Below are positions 32,258-44,048 of a stretch of 49,328 nt of DNA, in pieces. This DNA comes from Armatimonadota bacterium (GTDB taxonomy: Bacteria > Armatimonadota > UBA5829 > JAUSEB01), in assembly GCA_030649165.1 (NCBI GenBank), contig JAUSGG010000101.1, positions 1-49,328 on the forward strand. The letters are read 5' to 3'. A program made the position numbers and the translations under genes. How positions within the stretch are numbered: the first letter of the stretch is position 1; every line of letters begins with the position of its first letter. The notes under the pieces are model-generated. The model did no database searches. It had not been told where the DNA came from and saw nothing but the letters and a program-made list of their open reading frames with translations.

Positions 32258-34681
32258 GTGCAACTTATCGAGCTGGAGTTAGACAACTTTAGACAGCATC
32301 TACACTCTGTTTTGAGGTTCGAGGACGGGGTGACTGGCATCATCGGCAGGAACGGGGCCGGCAAGACCACCATTCTCGAAGCCATCGCTTGGGCGCTCTA
32401 TGGGGCTCCCGCGCTGCGCGGCACGAATGACACCGTGCGCTGCAAGAGCTCCGACGGCGGGGCAAAGGCGCAGGTGCGGCTGGTTTTCAGCTTGGGCGGA
32501 CACACGTACACAGCGATCAGAAGGCTTGATGGCGCGTCGCTGGCTATTGACGATTTAGGCGCGCGGACCGGTCTCTCCGAGGTAACCACGGCCGTAACAC
32601 AGCTTCTGAAGATGGACTACCGCGCCTTCTTCACCAGTTTCTTTACGGAACAGAAGCAGTTGACGTTCATGGCGGGAATGGACGGCCGGCAGAAGGCGGC
32701 CTCGATCAGCCGTATGCTGGGTTACGACAGGCTTACGAAGGCCCGGGACAAGGCTGTGGAAGACCGCCGGGGGATCGACCGGGAGATATCGGGCATCGAA
32801 CAGGGTCTGGGCAATCCGGAGGAAATCCGTTCGCGCCTGGCCGAGTCGAAGAAGGCCGTGTCACAGGCGGAGAAGTTAGTGAAGGAAGCGGAGGCGCGGC
32901 GCGAAGCGGTGCGTGCTCAGGTGGCGGAACTGCGGCCTCGCAAGGAGTTGTCCGATCAGGTCGGCAAGCGTCACGAGGAGTTGTCTCGCCGGCTGGACCT
33001 CGACCGCGTGGCGCGGGAGCACGCGAAAGCGCGGCGCGAGGAGCTCGATAAGCGACTGGCCGAGATTGCGGCGATGGAAAAGGAGTTCGCCTTGATCGCT
33101 CCCCTCCTCGAAGAGTTCAAGACGGTTGAGGCCGAATACAGGCGGCTGCAGGATTTGCAGAAACACGACGCGGAGCGGCAGCGGGTAAGCGGCCAGCTTG
33201 CGGCGCTCACCGCTGATTGCGACAGGCTGGAGGAGCAAATCCGGGGCCTCTCCGGCGCTCGTAAGGCATTGGAAGAGGCGGCCTCACGGGTCGCCGATCT
33301 GGAGCTCCGCGTCAAGGAAGCGGAGATGTCGGCCCAGGTCGCCCGCGATCGATGGATGGCCCGGCGCGGTTCTCTCGCCGATGAAGATAAGCGTCTCCGC
33401 GCCCAGCGCGAGGAGGTCGCGCGGAAGCGCGCCGAGATCGAAGCCGCGGGGCGAGAAGGACGGTGCCCCACCTGCGAACGGGAGCTTGGGAACGACTTAG
33501 ACACCGTGCTTTCGAACTTCGACGGGCAAATCAGGGGTGTCGACAACAGGCTCGCGGAGATGCAACAGGAATGTAAGACCATTCAGGCGCAGCCGGACGA
33601 AGTGTCGAATCTGCTGACCCGGAAGGAGGAGCTTGAGCGCGAATTGGCGGAGGCGCGAAAGCTCAGAGAGGAGGCCGATGCCTCCGTGAAGCAGCTTGCG
33701 GCGGCGCAGAAGGACCTGGCCGCGAAGCGCGTAAACGAAGCCGCGCTTAAGGAGCAATTGGGCAAGCTCCCGTCCGGGTTCGACCAGGAGAAACTGAACT
33801 CCGCGCTCGCGCGGGGACGAGAGCTGCGCCCCGTGAAAGACAGGTCATTGGTCCTTCAGGCGGAAACCGGAAAGAAACCGAGCGTAGAGATGGAATCGAC
33901 TGAGCTTTTCAAGGCAATGGAGCTGCGGCAGAAGGACATCGAGGCGGCCGAAGCATCGATCGGGGAATTGGCGTTCTCGCCTGAGGAGCATCAGAAACTC
34001 GCGGTCGAGTTCGAGTCGGCGTCCGAGCAGTTGGCTGCTGCGGACATAGAGACCGAGCGCTTGAAGGGCGACGCCCGGACGGCGTTGGCGGAGTTTACGA
34101 ATGTGGAAGCGGAGGACCGCTCATACAAGCGGAAGGCGGAGCAGCTCAAAGCAAAGCGTTCGGAGCGGCTGTATCTTGGCGCGTTGTCCGATTGCTTCGA
34201 CCGGCTCCGCATTGACCTGGACGCCCGTACACGGCCCGACCTGGAGGCCGCCGCCGGCGAGCTTCTCTCGGAGATGACCGATGGGCGGTACAACACAATC
34301 GAGATCAACGAAGCATATCAGGCGACGGTCCGGGACGACGGCGAACTCAAGCCCGTGATATCGGGCGGGGAGGACGACGTCGTAAACCTCGCGCTCCGGC
34401 TGGCCATCTCGCAGATGATCGCCGACCGCGCCGGACAGCCGTTTTCGCTGCTTATTCTCGATGAGGTTTTTGGCTCTCTCGATGACTCTCGACGCGATAA
34501 TGTGGTGGATATGCTGCTGAACCTCAAGAACCGCTTCCGCCAGATCGTCGTCATTACCCACGTCGAGTCGATTCACGACATGGTCGATAACTGCATCTGG
34601 GTGGACTACGACGAGCGCGAGAAGATCAGCCGGATCGTGGAACGCAGACCGGGCGTCCCAGTTCTGAGTCCTGAGTTCTGA
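32258..34681 (+). CDS. sbcC: SbcC (Rad50-type) SMC-like ATPase subunit
   Basis: 807 residues, shorter than E. coli SbcC (1048). The Walker A GRNGAGKTTILEAIAW is near residues 28-43. Long coiled coils flank a zinc hook CPTC at 403-406. The C-terminal ATPase half has the signature region SGGEDDVVNLALRLAISQ and Walker B LLILDEVFGSLDDSRR. Start is GTG with GGAG 8 bases upstream. It binds and tethers DNA ends and drives SbcD. A hairpin follows the stop. Confidence 0.95.
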   Translation: MQLIELELDNFRQHLHSVLRFEDGVTGIIGRNGAGKTTILEAIAWALYGAPALRGTNDTVRCKSSDGGAKAQVRLVFSLGGHTYTAIRRLDGASLAIDDLGARTGLSEVTTAVTQLLKMDYRAFFTSFFTEQKQLTFMAGMDGRQKAASISRMLGYDRLTKARDKAVEDRRGIDREISGIEQGLGNPEEIRSRLAESKKAVSQAEKLVKEAEARREAVRAQVAELRPRKELSDQVGKRHEELSRRLDLDRVAREHAKARREELDKRLAEIAAMEKEFALIAPLLEEFKTVEAEYRRLQDLQKHDAERQRVSGQLAALTADCDRLEEQIRGLSGARKALEEAASRVADLELRVKEAEMSAQVARDRWMARRGSLADEDKRLRAQREEVARKRAEIEAAGREGRCPTCERELGNDLDTVLSNFDGQIRGVDNRLAEMQQECKTIQAQPDEVSNLLTRKEELERELAEARKLREEADASVKQLAAAQKDLAAKRVNEAALKEQLGKLPSGFDQEKLNSALARGRELRPVKDRSLVLQAETGKKPSVEMESTELFKAMELRQKDIEAAEASIGELAFSPEEHQKLAVEFESASEQLAAADIETERLKGDARTALAEFTNVEAEDRSYKRKAEQLKAKRSERLYLGALSDCFDRLRIDLDARTRPDLEAAAGELLSEMTDGRYNTIEINEAYQATVRDDGELKPVISGGEDDVVNLALRLAISQMIADRAGQPFSLLILDEVFGSLDDSRRDNVVDMLLNLKNRFRQIVVITHVESIHDMVDNCIWVDYDEREKISRIVERRPGVPVLSPEF

Positions 34682-34710
34682 GTGAGACAAGGCAGGAGGG
34701 TAACTTCGAT

Positions 34711-34745
34711 CCTTCGGTAGCAGAGCGAAGCGGCGCTGCCGAAGG
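34711..34745 (+). terminator. hairpin downstream of sbcC
   Basis: Eleven-bp arms CCTTCGGTAGC/GCTGCCGAAGG (one G-T pair) around a 13-base loop, 30 bases after the sbcC stop. There is no strong T-tract, so it may instead be a dispersed palindrome. Confidence 0.45.
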
Positions 34746-34849
34746 AGGCAGATCTATCATGCGGGAACGGCATAGCACTGCTAACTGTCGAATATCGGCA
34801 AAGTCGAACAAGCTGCATGATATGTTAATTACGAATCACTCTACTAGAT

Positions 34850-34996
34850 ATGGAGAAGCCCGGCATACGGGCCATAACGTCAGCGCTTGCCGGTGACGCG
34901 GACGAAGTGATAGCGGACCTCGCCCGGAGACTGCTGAGCAGATATGCCGCGGAACAGCGATCGACCGGACGTAGGAAAAACAAAGTGAGGTGCTAG
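34850..34996 (+). CDS. possible 48-residue small protein upstream of valS
   Basis: The frame MEKPGIRAITSALAGDADE continues as a predicted amphipathic helix and ends in a basic tail (GRRKNKVRC). Its third-position base use is like that of neighbouring genes, and it ends just before the valS GTG, whose ribosome site (GAGG) lies inside its last codons. No good Shine-Dalgarno precedes it and I recognise no family. The 34682-34999 spacer otherwise contains only the hairpin at 34711-34745; I see no T-box. Confidence 0.3.
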   Translation: MEKPGIRAITSALAGDADEVIADLARRLLSRYAAEQRSTGRRKNKVRC

Positions 34997-34999
34997 CCA

Positions 35000-37741
<2,742 letters not shown>

Positions 37742-37776
37742 TAGCTGTCAGCCATCAGCTTTGAGCCAAAAGCTAC
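37742..37776 (+). repeat. 7-bp degenerate tandem repeat after valS
   Basis: Units TAGCTGT, CAGCCAT, CAGCTTT, GAGCCAA and AAGCTAC share an AGC core at a period of 7. They begin directly after the valS stop. Confidence 0.75.
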
Positions 37777-37808
37777 CGGAGCGCCTGAACTGCTCAAACA
37801 CTCCGGAC

Positions 37809-38030
37809 TTAAGCTGAAGCCATGTACTCGACAGGCAGGATTCTATCGAGGCTCACGTGTCTCGATGCGTCGAGTATCTCGATACCGACAATCCGATCAT
37901 CTTCGCCAATATCCAACACAATATCTTCGGTTACGCGCACGTTGACGACTTGCTGTTTCCTGTCATCAAGTCGTATGTACAGCAGATCCGTCCTGTCATT
38001 GTAACTCACGTTCACTATTTCTGATCCCAT
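37809..38030 (-). CDS. DUF2283-family small protein, likely antitoxin-like partner of DUF4258
   Basis: 73 residues: VSYNDRTDLLYIRL, then a beta-rich core and VLDIGEDDRIVGIEILDAS, the DUF2283 hallmark. These proteins often follow a DUF4258 gene, as here, where the ATG lies within the last 16 bases of the DUF4258 frame. The pairing resembles a type II toxin-antitoxin unit, but I know of no proof for this family. The overlap implies coupled translation. Confidence 0.85.
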   Translation of the reverse strand: MGSEIVNVSYNDRTDLLYIRLDDRKQQVVNVRVTEDIVLDIGEDDRIVGIEILDASRHVSLDRILPVEYMASA

Positions 38031-38282
38031 CGTCCATAGAATACGTACACGGTTACCGTGGTTGCTTGCCTCTCATCGCCGACGTAGATGACTTCGATCC
38101 TTTTTCTGCTCATAATACCGGCCATTGCGCTCCTGCCTGAAGTCGTAGACCTTTGCTCTGGCGTAGCGTCCCCGTTTGGCGGGAACTTCGCTCTCTGTCT
38201 CAACGACGTCCCTAATCTCGTCCGTGCTCGCGCCTCTTTCCTCCGCGCGTTCCAGTGTGTGAGGATCTATTCGGATTTCCAC
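38015..38282 (-). pseudogene. DUF4258-family protein (RelE-like), frameshifted in an A5 run
   Basis: From the GTG at 38282 (GGAG about 10 bases upstream) the frame reads EIRIDPHTLERAEERGAS through RNGRYYEQK and then loses similarity. The family continuation (KRIEVIYVGDER ... TVYVFYGRWDQK) lies in another frame. Deleting one A from the five at 38101-38105 (CAGAAAAAGG on the minus strand) restores one 88-residue protein. The corrected stop overlaps the DUF2283 start by 16 bases. DUF4258 proteins have a RelE/BrnT-like fold and may be mRNA-cutting toxins, which is inference. The shift may be a sequencing error at a homopolymer, a real inactivation, or slippage. Confidence 0.75.
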
Positions 38283-38307
38283 CAGGGCCGTTGCTCCAAG
38301 CAATCTG

Positions 38308-38319
38308 TGGCTCTAGTAT
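38308..38319 (-). promoter_or_regulatory. ATACTAGAGCCA element upstream of DUF4258
   Basis: This 12-mer is identical to the one at 9855-9866 in front of the ABC importer, at a position suited to a -10 region for the DUF4258/DUF2283 pair. Weak evidence on its own. Confidence 0.3.
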
Positions 38320-38348
38320 GAAGCGCTTGAGTGCGAATGTCAATCTCA

Positions 38349-39251
38349 CTACAGCCTCCGGCTCTCCCCCCACAACAGCCGGTTCATAGGTGGATATGTG
38401 TCCTCCGAGATCATCTCCCGCACCGAGCGGCCGTCGGTTGTGATTCGGCGGTAGACGGCGACCTGCATACCCGGCGCGCCGCTGTTGACCACCCGCCAGC
38501 GCAGACCGCGCGGATCGGAATCGCGTAGGCGGATCACTTCACCGGGAGGAGTCACTTGCCTGACCTCACGCTGCACCGCAATTCTGCGTCCAAGAGGCCG
38601 CTGAGACAGTAAGCGGCAGACCAGCCCATTCCCTTCCACCTCGGCCTCTATCTTGACCGGCCATTCGTAGGGGTTGCGGAAGCGCAGATCGATGTCCATT
38701 TGGGCAACGGCCGCGTCCTGGCCCGGCGGCGCGTAGCGGACCGGGAAACGGTGTTTGTGGCGTTCCTGTACTTCCATTCCGCCCAGAAGCGCGGCGTTAT
38801 AGAGCGTTGTGGACGCCTGGCAGACGCCGCCGCCCCAGCTTGGTATCAGTTCTCCGTCGTAGCTTACAGGAGCTTTCACGTATCCGCGGTCGGGAGACCA
38901 GGAACCTACGGCTCGGTTGAAAGAGAACTCGCCGCTGGGCGCTATGAGCTTCCCATCGATCGACCTGACCGCAAGACGCACGTTGTGGATTTGGGCGTCG
39001 GTGCGTCCGTCCAGGCCCGTCCGGTAGGCGGCCACTGTTTGCCATCGGGGAGGCAGTGTCGCCGCCCAGACGGCGAGGGCAAGGGCGATGGCGACGGAGG
39101 CGAGGGCGAGTCCGCGAGGTATGAGCGCTGAGCGCTGAGCGCTGAGTGACCGCCCCCTAACCCCCTCCTGAGAGGAGGGGGGATTTGGCGCTCCCTCTCC
39201 TTGTAGGAGAGGGTTGGGGTGAGGTTCAGGATCAGTCCCGTGGCGTCTCAT
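38349..39251 (-). CDS. VanW-family protein with repeat-encoded N-terminus
   Basis: 300 residues. The ATG at 39251 overlaps the upstream alpha-2-macroglobulin stop (ATGA). Residues about 9-43 are encoded by two REP-like palindromes and a 7-bp tandem repeat (for example HPNPLLQGEG). A TM helix or signal anchor follows (about 45-66). The VanW domain then begins: APSGEFSFNRAVGSWSPDRGY, GGGVCQASTTLYNAALLGGMEV and the Tyr/Arg beta region FPVRYAPPGQDAAVA. VanW is named from vancomycin-resistance clusters, but its role is unsettled and an extracytoplasmic cell-wall role is inferred. Starts nearer the TM helix would need non-ATG codons without ribosome sites. Last gene of a three-gene unit. Confidence 0.85.
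   Translation of the reverse strand: MRRHGTDPEPHPNPLLQGEGAPNPPSSQEGVRGRSLSAQRSALIPRGLALASVAIALALAVWAATLPPRWQTVAAYRTGLDGRTDAQIHNVRLAVRSIDGKLIAPSGEFSFNRAVGSWSPDRGYVKAPVSYDGELIPSWGGGVCQASTTLYNAALLGGMEVQERHKHRFPVRYAPPGQDAAVAQMDIDLRFRNPYEWPVKIEAEVEGNGLVCRLLSQRPLGRRIAVQREVRQVTPPGEVIRLRDSDPRGLRWRVVNSGAPGMQVAVYRRITTDGRSVREMISEDTYPPMNRLLWGESRRL
39123..39146 (+). repeat. 7-bp tandem repeat inside the VanW N-terminal codons
   Basis: GAGCGCT three times followed by GAG, in the minus-strand coding frame of the VanW gene. Confidence 0.85.
39153..39187 (+). repeat. second REP-like palindrome type
   Basis: CCCCCTAACCCCCTCCT-GAG-AGGAGGGGGG: a C-rich arm and a G-rich arm around a short centre. It is adjacent to, and different from, the element at 39193-39224. 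Confidence 0.7.
39193..39224 (+). repeat. REP-like palindrome, third copy
   Basis: CCCTCTCCT-TGT-AGGAGAGGG plus a TTGGGGTGAGG tail, a diverged copy of the elements at 9976 and 23480, here inside the first codons of the VanW gene. Confidence 0.75.
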
Positions 39252-42200
39252 CGTACCCTCACCTCATCCTCCTTGCCGATGGCGGTTATGGACGGGTCGT
39301 ACATCGCCTCGACAAGCGCCGGCAGGGCGTTGTACCGGCCCGGAATGCCCGCCCGGAACTCGTATTCGAGCAGGCTCTTGCCCCTCGGCAGCGTCTCGAG
39401 GTAGAAAGACACTCTTTCGTCGCGCACATCCTGGTCAACCCACCAATAGCTCCACTCCCACGGGTCCACTCTCCCCCGGTCGAACGCTTCGCATCCCGCC
39501 GGCAGGTAGTCCTCCACCAGAAGGTGATAGTACTGCCTGGGCGAACGGATCACAAGCCTGACGCGATATGTATCGCCGCTGCGGAGGTCGGCGCTTGGCG
39601 AATCCGCGGGCTGCAGACGGTTTCTCCTGTAGGATTCGTCCCATCGCGACACGAGCTTCCGGTATTCACGTGTAACGGTAATGCCGGAACCGCCGGCGAC
39701 CTTACGTTTTTCGGGTCGACGGACGTATTGCGTCGTCTCGATTGTGTAGTAAAGCGCGCCGCGGCCGCGCAGGTTGATGCGAAAATAGTGATATCCTGGG
39801 CGCAGTTCGTCATGGATGCGCGGGATCGTCTTTACACCTGGGACAGTCTTGGTCGGAGAAGGTGGAGTCTCCGAGCTTATCGGATGAATGACGAGTTCCT
39901 CTTCGGGCTGAAACAGCGATCTCCTGTCGAACCTAAACTCTCCGCTAAAGCGATTATTGTGCGAAATGGTGGCGACGAAATTCGGCTGCAGCTCCTTCGA
40001 GCGCGAGAGATAATCGGAGAGCGCATACAGAATCATCGCCGTGTCGCGCGTCGAGTACCAGTGGTTATACCGCCTGTTCCGGAGCAGCCAGCGGACGATC
40101 TTCGGAATGCGGCTGTCATTCGGTGTGATCCTCTGGACGGCCATCAGCGCCTGCGCGGTCGCCTGTGTCGGAATCTCGTCGTAGTAGCCATAGTAGTCGT
40201 GATACCGGCGTCCCCAATGGATCTCGCCGCCGGTCACGATAGCCTGGCTCCACAGTTCAGTAAGATAGTCTCGGGCAGCGGCCGTATCGCTGATATTGGC
40301 GAGAGTCATCGCCAACAGAGCGTTCTGCTCTGGCCTGACCTTCTTTGCGGTTAGAACGGAATGGATGTGGTTCCTCACCGTTTGCTTGCGCCCGCCGGTG
40401 GAAAGAACGTAGAGCGCGTAAATCCTCGCGCTCTGCGACTCCTCGATGCGCCGAGGCTTACGCTTCAACTGCCGCTCCAGTGATTCCAGCCCGCGCTCCA
40501 GCGCGTCCCGGTTCACGTGGAAGCCGGCTTCGCGCGCGGTCAGGAGTCCGAATACCACGTAGGCAGTCATCCACAGATCGTCCTGTCCGTATTCGCACCA
40601 GCCCCAACCGCCCGTGTCTTCGTGCTGGAAGTCATACAGCCGGTTAAGCCCTTTGCCGACCATATCCGGCAGCTTTCGCTTCAGATCGGGGTTCTCGACG
40701 CCAAAGGCCTTCCACGAGCGCCAGATCACCACGTCGGGCAGGAAGGAGCTCATCGTCTGCTCGGTGCAGCCATAAGGATACTGCGCGAGGTATTCCAGAC
40801 TTCCGAGCATACTCGACGCCAGCGAAGGCGCCAGCCTGATCCGTATCTGGCTCGCGCCCGCGACCGAGTCGGAACGTATGATCAAAGTCTCGTTTACCGG
40901 ACTCCCGAACGTCGAGCCGGACCTTGTCTCCACCAGCCTCTGCCCGTGCGGGCGGACCGGGATGGTCAGTTGCATTGCATCATTTGCGTCACGGGCTACG
41001 GCGTAGGCGGTGAAGGTCGCGGCGCCGGTTCCGGGCGCCGTGATGCGCCAATCGACACGCTCCACGCCTTCGCTGCCTACCGTGACCGTGTGCGTGGACT
41101 TACCGGAAACGGCGCCATCCGCGTAGATCGTCACCTCAACTCTCTGTGGCTTTGGCAGGTAGTTGTGCACTGCTGCCGAGACGACACTCTCGTCCTTCTG
41201 TACCAGGAACCTCGGCGTGGTCAACCGCACCAACAGTTTTTTGGAGCAAATGGTCTTGTTAGTTGTCTGGCCTACAACGGTGTCCGCCGTGCAGGCCCTC
41301 GCGGTGGCGCGCCAGGTGGTCAGGTTGTCCGGCATCTTGAACCGGACCCGCGCCTCGCCCTTCTTGTCCGTGACTACGTCGGCGCGCCAGAAGGCCGTGT
41401 CCACAAACTCCTTTCGAATTCTGCCCGTGAACCCTCCCTTGTCGGCGCTGTAATACACTTCCGGGAACGAATATCGCGTGTTCACGTTGTTCGGCTGGCG
41501 GCTATAGAACAAGTCGCGGATGGGCGTGGTGTTTTCCTCACGAATGGCGTAGATGGCTTCGTCAACAACGCCGAGCGACACTTCCGCCTGGACGGGTTTG
41601 CCGCGCGAGTTCACGGTCCTGAGCAGGTAAACAGCCTGCTCGCCGGGCTCGTATTTGCGTTTGTTCGGCGTGACCGTCAGCTTCAGCGACTGCTCGGCCA
41701 GCGATACCTTCGCCCCGTCTTCGGCCGAAACGAGCTTTTTGTCCTTCACGTAGCACACCGTAACATAGAAGTTCGGGCGGTATTCCGGCTTGATCGGTAT
41801 GTTGACAACGGTTGACCGCCGGTCCAGCTTGACGAGTTTGTGGTCGAACAGCCGGCGGCCCTCCACGGTGACGAGCGCCGCTACGCCGGACTGCGCGGAG
41901 TTTATCAGGACCTTGGCTGTGTCGCCCGGCTTGTAGACCTTCTTGTCCAGAACGACCTCAAGACTGGGGTATTTGTAACCGGCGAACTCCCGCGTTCCCG
42001 GGACCCAAAGCCACGCCGACGATTTCAAGAGCCGCCCGCGTCGATCGCGGCACGTTACCCGGACCATATACTGGCCTTCCTTACGCGGTGTGAAGGCGAA
42101 GATCGCGCGCCCCGCGGCATCGGTTGACGTCTTGGCGCTCGCCACCTGGCCGTAGTTCTCTTCTCCGTCTTCCCACGAGACAAGGCCGGCCATGATGTCC

Positions 42201-44044
42201 AGTTGAACTCCCGCCCGCGGCCCGCGGCCGTAGTCGGCCGCCCGGATTTTGAACCGCGCGCTGTTTCCGGGGTTGACGATGTATTCCACCGCATTGACGT
42301 CAACGCGGAAATCGCCCAGCGTCGCGATCACGCTAGCATCGCCCTCGGCCTCTCTCCGGCTCTGGTCTGTCACGAACGCGTGGATGGAAAACTCCTGGTC
42401 GGCCGGTGAGTAGTCGTCCGGCTCCTGTTTCCATCGGGCTTTGAACTCGACTTCCGCGGTTCCGTCCGGACCGGTCACCAGCGTGCCGCTCAGGATTTCC
42501 TCCCCGTAGCCGCCATAGTCGTCGTATTCGCCCTCGTATCCCCAATCGTAGCCGTCCTCACCCTCGTCCCAGGGGGCCCAGTAGTCCGACCGCGAGATCG
42601 AGTAGCGCACTTCCGCCCCGACCACCGGCGCGCCGAAGTAATACGTCGCGCGGATTTTCGCCTTCACCGTATCGCCTCTGACGTAGCGCTTCTTTGGGGT
42701 CTGGACGCTGACCGTAAACTCCGGCTTGCGATATTCGGCAACGGCGAACGACGCGCTCTGCTGCTCCTTCTCGAATGTACAGTTCAACTGATATTCTCCG
42801 GTCGCCGAGAATTGCGGCAGGCTGAAGTCGCCGTGGAATGAGCCGAACCGGCTGAGCGGCAGGGATTTCGCGTAGACTAGAGTGTCGCGGCGGTCCCGCG
42901 CTTCAACCCGGACCTGCCCGGCCATCGGAGTGTGATAGGCGTCCTTCGAGAACTTGCGCACGATTCCGCGGAACCGCACCTGATGACCGGGCCGGTACAC
43001 CGGCCGGTCCGTATAAGTGTAGATCGTCGCGCCTTCCGAACGTGAGGTATAACCTTCAGAGCCAAGAACGGCGACTGAATCGCCTTTGCGGGCCACGACG
43101 TATATGGTCTCATATTCCGGCTTCCCACTGGCTGCCATTCCGGCGCGCCAGATTCCGGTCGCGTCCGTTGTCCCTGAAGCAATCGTCTTGTCGTCGCGGA
43201 TGACCTTTACCTGTGTCCCCGGGACCGGCTGTCCGGTATCGGGTGTCACGGCGTAAGCCAGCATTTGGCTGCTGCTGTTCTTGCTGACCAGACTTATGTC
43301 GCTCACGGACAGCCAGGCGCCGCGGCGGATACCATCGGCCTCGGCGCTGATGATGTAGAGGCCGGGCGCGTGCGGTTCGAACTTTACTCTGCGATGATAG
43401 ATGCCTTCGCTGTCTCGCTTGTCAATCGCGACGGTGAGGGATTCGCTGGAGAGAATCGCGGGGGGATTGGCGCGTTTCTTGCCGGAGGGTGACGGGTTTT
43501 CCCTCAAGACGTCCCGAACCGACCCCGCTGTTCCGGAAATCAACTTGTCGATGTCAATCCGATGCAGCTCTACGCTCACGTGGTCACCCGGAGTGAATCC
43601 GTCGAGCGCTATCTCCGGTCGCTCCTTTGTCGTGAAGCTGCGTTGACTGGCATAGAGGTTCAAGTACGGTTGGCCGGGGGCCATTTCGAGATCGAGTTCC
43701 TCGATCTGACCTTCCGTAACTGTGACGTTGACGGGACGTACGGAATGAACGTCGGCATTTGCTTCAATGACATATTCGGCGACCGGCAAGTCCTCGAACT
43801 TGAACTCGCCGTTGGCGTCTGTTTCCTCGTGCCTGCTTTCCCAGTGGTCACCGTCGGTAGTCTCGACGCTCCGCAGGTAAATGCGAGCGTCGGCGATAGG
43901 CCGTCCGGTCTCGACCGCGTAGACCTTGCCGCGAATGTCGCCGGTTGGGGTCTCCTGCGCGACAACGAAGGCCAGAATGACGCCGCACCAGAAGACCGCG
44001 GCGGCGATTGCGAGCCATTGGCGGGATATGACGGAGCGCGGCAT
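39248..44044 (-). CDS. bacterial alpha-2-macroglobulin family protein
   Basis: 1598 residues. An N-terminal signal/anchor helix (about 10-29) is not a lipobox. A carboxypeptidase-regulatory-like beta domain follows (about 33-125; DIRGKVYAVETGRPIADARIYL). Macroglobulin domains come next (GATIYTYTDRPVYRPGHQVRF ... KRYVRGDTVKAKIRATYYFGAPVVGAEV). A bait-like loop is rich in Asp/Gly/Tyr near 505-520. The thioester motif CTEQ is at 1093-1096 within YPYGCTEQTMSSFLP, so the protease-trapping chemistry is kept. Bacterial A2Ms trap foreign proteases in the periplasm. Many are lipoproteins encoded beside penicillin-binding protein 1C, and neither holds here. Its gene follows the 500-residue membrane protein by 4 bases and overlaps vanW. 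Confidence 0.93.
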   Translation of the reverse strand: MPRSVISRQWLAIAAAVFWCGVILAFVVAQETPTGDIRGKVYAVETGRPIADARIYLRSVETTDGDHWESRHEETDANGEFKFEDLPVAEYVIEANADVHSVRPVNVTVTEGQIEELDLEMAPGQPYLNLYASQRSFTTKERPEIALDGFTPGDHVSVELHRIDIDKLISGTAGSVRDVLRENPSPSGKKRANPPAILSSESLTVAIDKRDSEGIYHRRVKFEPHAPGLYIISAEADGIRRGAWLSVSDISLVSKNSSSQMLAYAVTPDTGQPVPGTQVKVIRDDKTIASGTTDATGIWRAGMAASGKPEYETIYVVARKGDSVAVLGSEGYTSRSEGATIYTYTDRPVYRPGHQVRFRGIVRKFSKDAYHTPMAGQVRVEARDRRDTLVYAKSLPLSRFGSFHGDFSLPQFSATGEYQLNCTFEKEQQSASFAVAEYRKPEFTVSVQTPKKRYVRGDTVKAKIRATYYFGAPVVGAEVRYSISRSDYWAPWDEGEDGYDWGYEGEYDDYGGYGEEILSGTLVTGPDGTAEVEFKARWKQEPDDYSPADQEFSIHAFVTDQSRREAEGDASVIATLGDFRVDVNAVEYIVNPGNSARFKIRAADYGRGPRAGVQLDIMAGLVSWEDGEENYGQVASAKTSTDAAGRAIFAFTPRKEGQYMVRVTCRDRRGRLLKSSAWLWVPGTREFAGYKYPSLEVVLDKKVYKPGDTAKVLINSAQSGVAALVTVEGRRLFDHKLVKLDRRSTVVNIPIKPEYRPNFYVTVCYVKDKKLVSAEDGAKVSLAEQSLKLTVTPNKRKYEPGEQAVYLLRTVNSRGKPVQAEVSLGVVDEAIYAIREENTTPIRDLFYSRQPNNVNTRYSFPEVYYSADKGGFTGRIRKEFVDTAFWRADVVTDKKGEARVRFKMPDNLTTWRATARACTADTVVGQTTNKTICSKKLLVRLTTPRFLVQKDESVVSAAVHNYLPKPQRVEVTIYADGAVSGKSTHTVTVGSEGVERVDWRITAPGTGAATFTAYAVARDANDAMQLTIPVRPHGQRLVETRSGSTFGSPVNETLIIRSDSVAGASQIRIRLAPSLASSMLGSLEYLAQYPYGCTEQTMSSFLPDVVIWRSWKAFGVENPDLKRKLPDMVGKGLNRLYDFQHEDTGGWGWCEYGQDDLWMTAYVVFGLLTAREAGFHVNRDALERGLESLERQLKRKPRRIEESQSARIYALYVLSTGGRKQTVRNHIHSVLTAKKVRPEQNALLAMTLANISDTAAARDYLTELWSQAIVTGGEIHWGRRYHDYYGYYDEIPTQATAQALMAVQRITPNDSRIPKIVRWLLRNRRYNHWYSTRDTAMILYALSDYLSRSKELQPNFVATISHNNRFSGEFRFDRRSLFQPEEELVIHPISSETPPSPTKTVPGVKTIPRIHDELRPGYHYFRINLRGRGALYYTIETTQYVRRPEKRKVAGGSGITVTREYRKLVSRWDESYRRNRLQPADSPSADLRSGDTYRVRLVIRSPRQYYHLLVEDYLPAGCEAFDRGRVDPWEWSYWWVDQDVRDERVSFYLETLPRGKSLLEYEFRAGIPGRYNALPALVEAMYDPSITAIGKEDEVRVR

Positions 44045-44048
44045 AAGA

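Noticed and set aside
34682-34999. Possible T-box leader upstream of valS
   Set aside because: I looked for the AGGGUGG-ACCGCG box and a terminator/antiterminator pair before the start and found neither.
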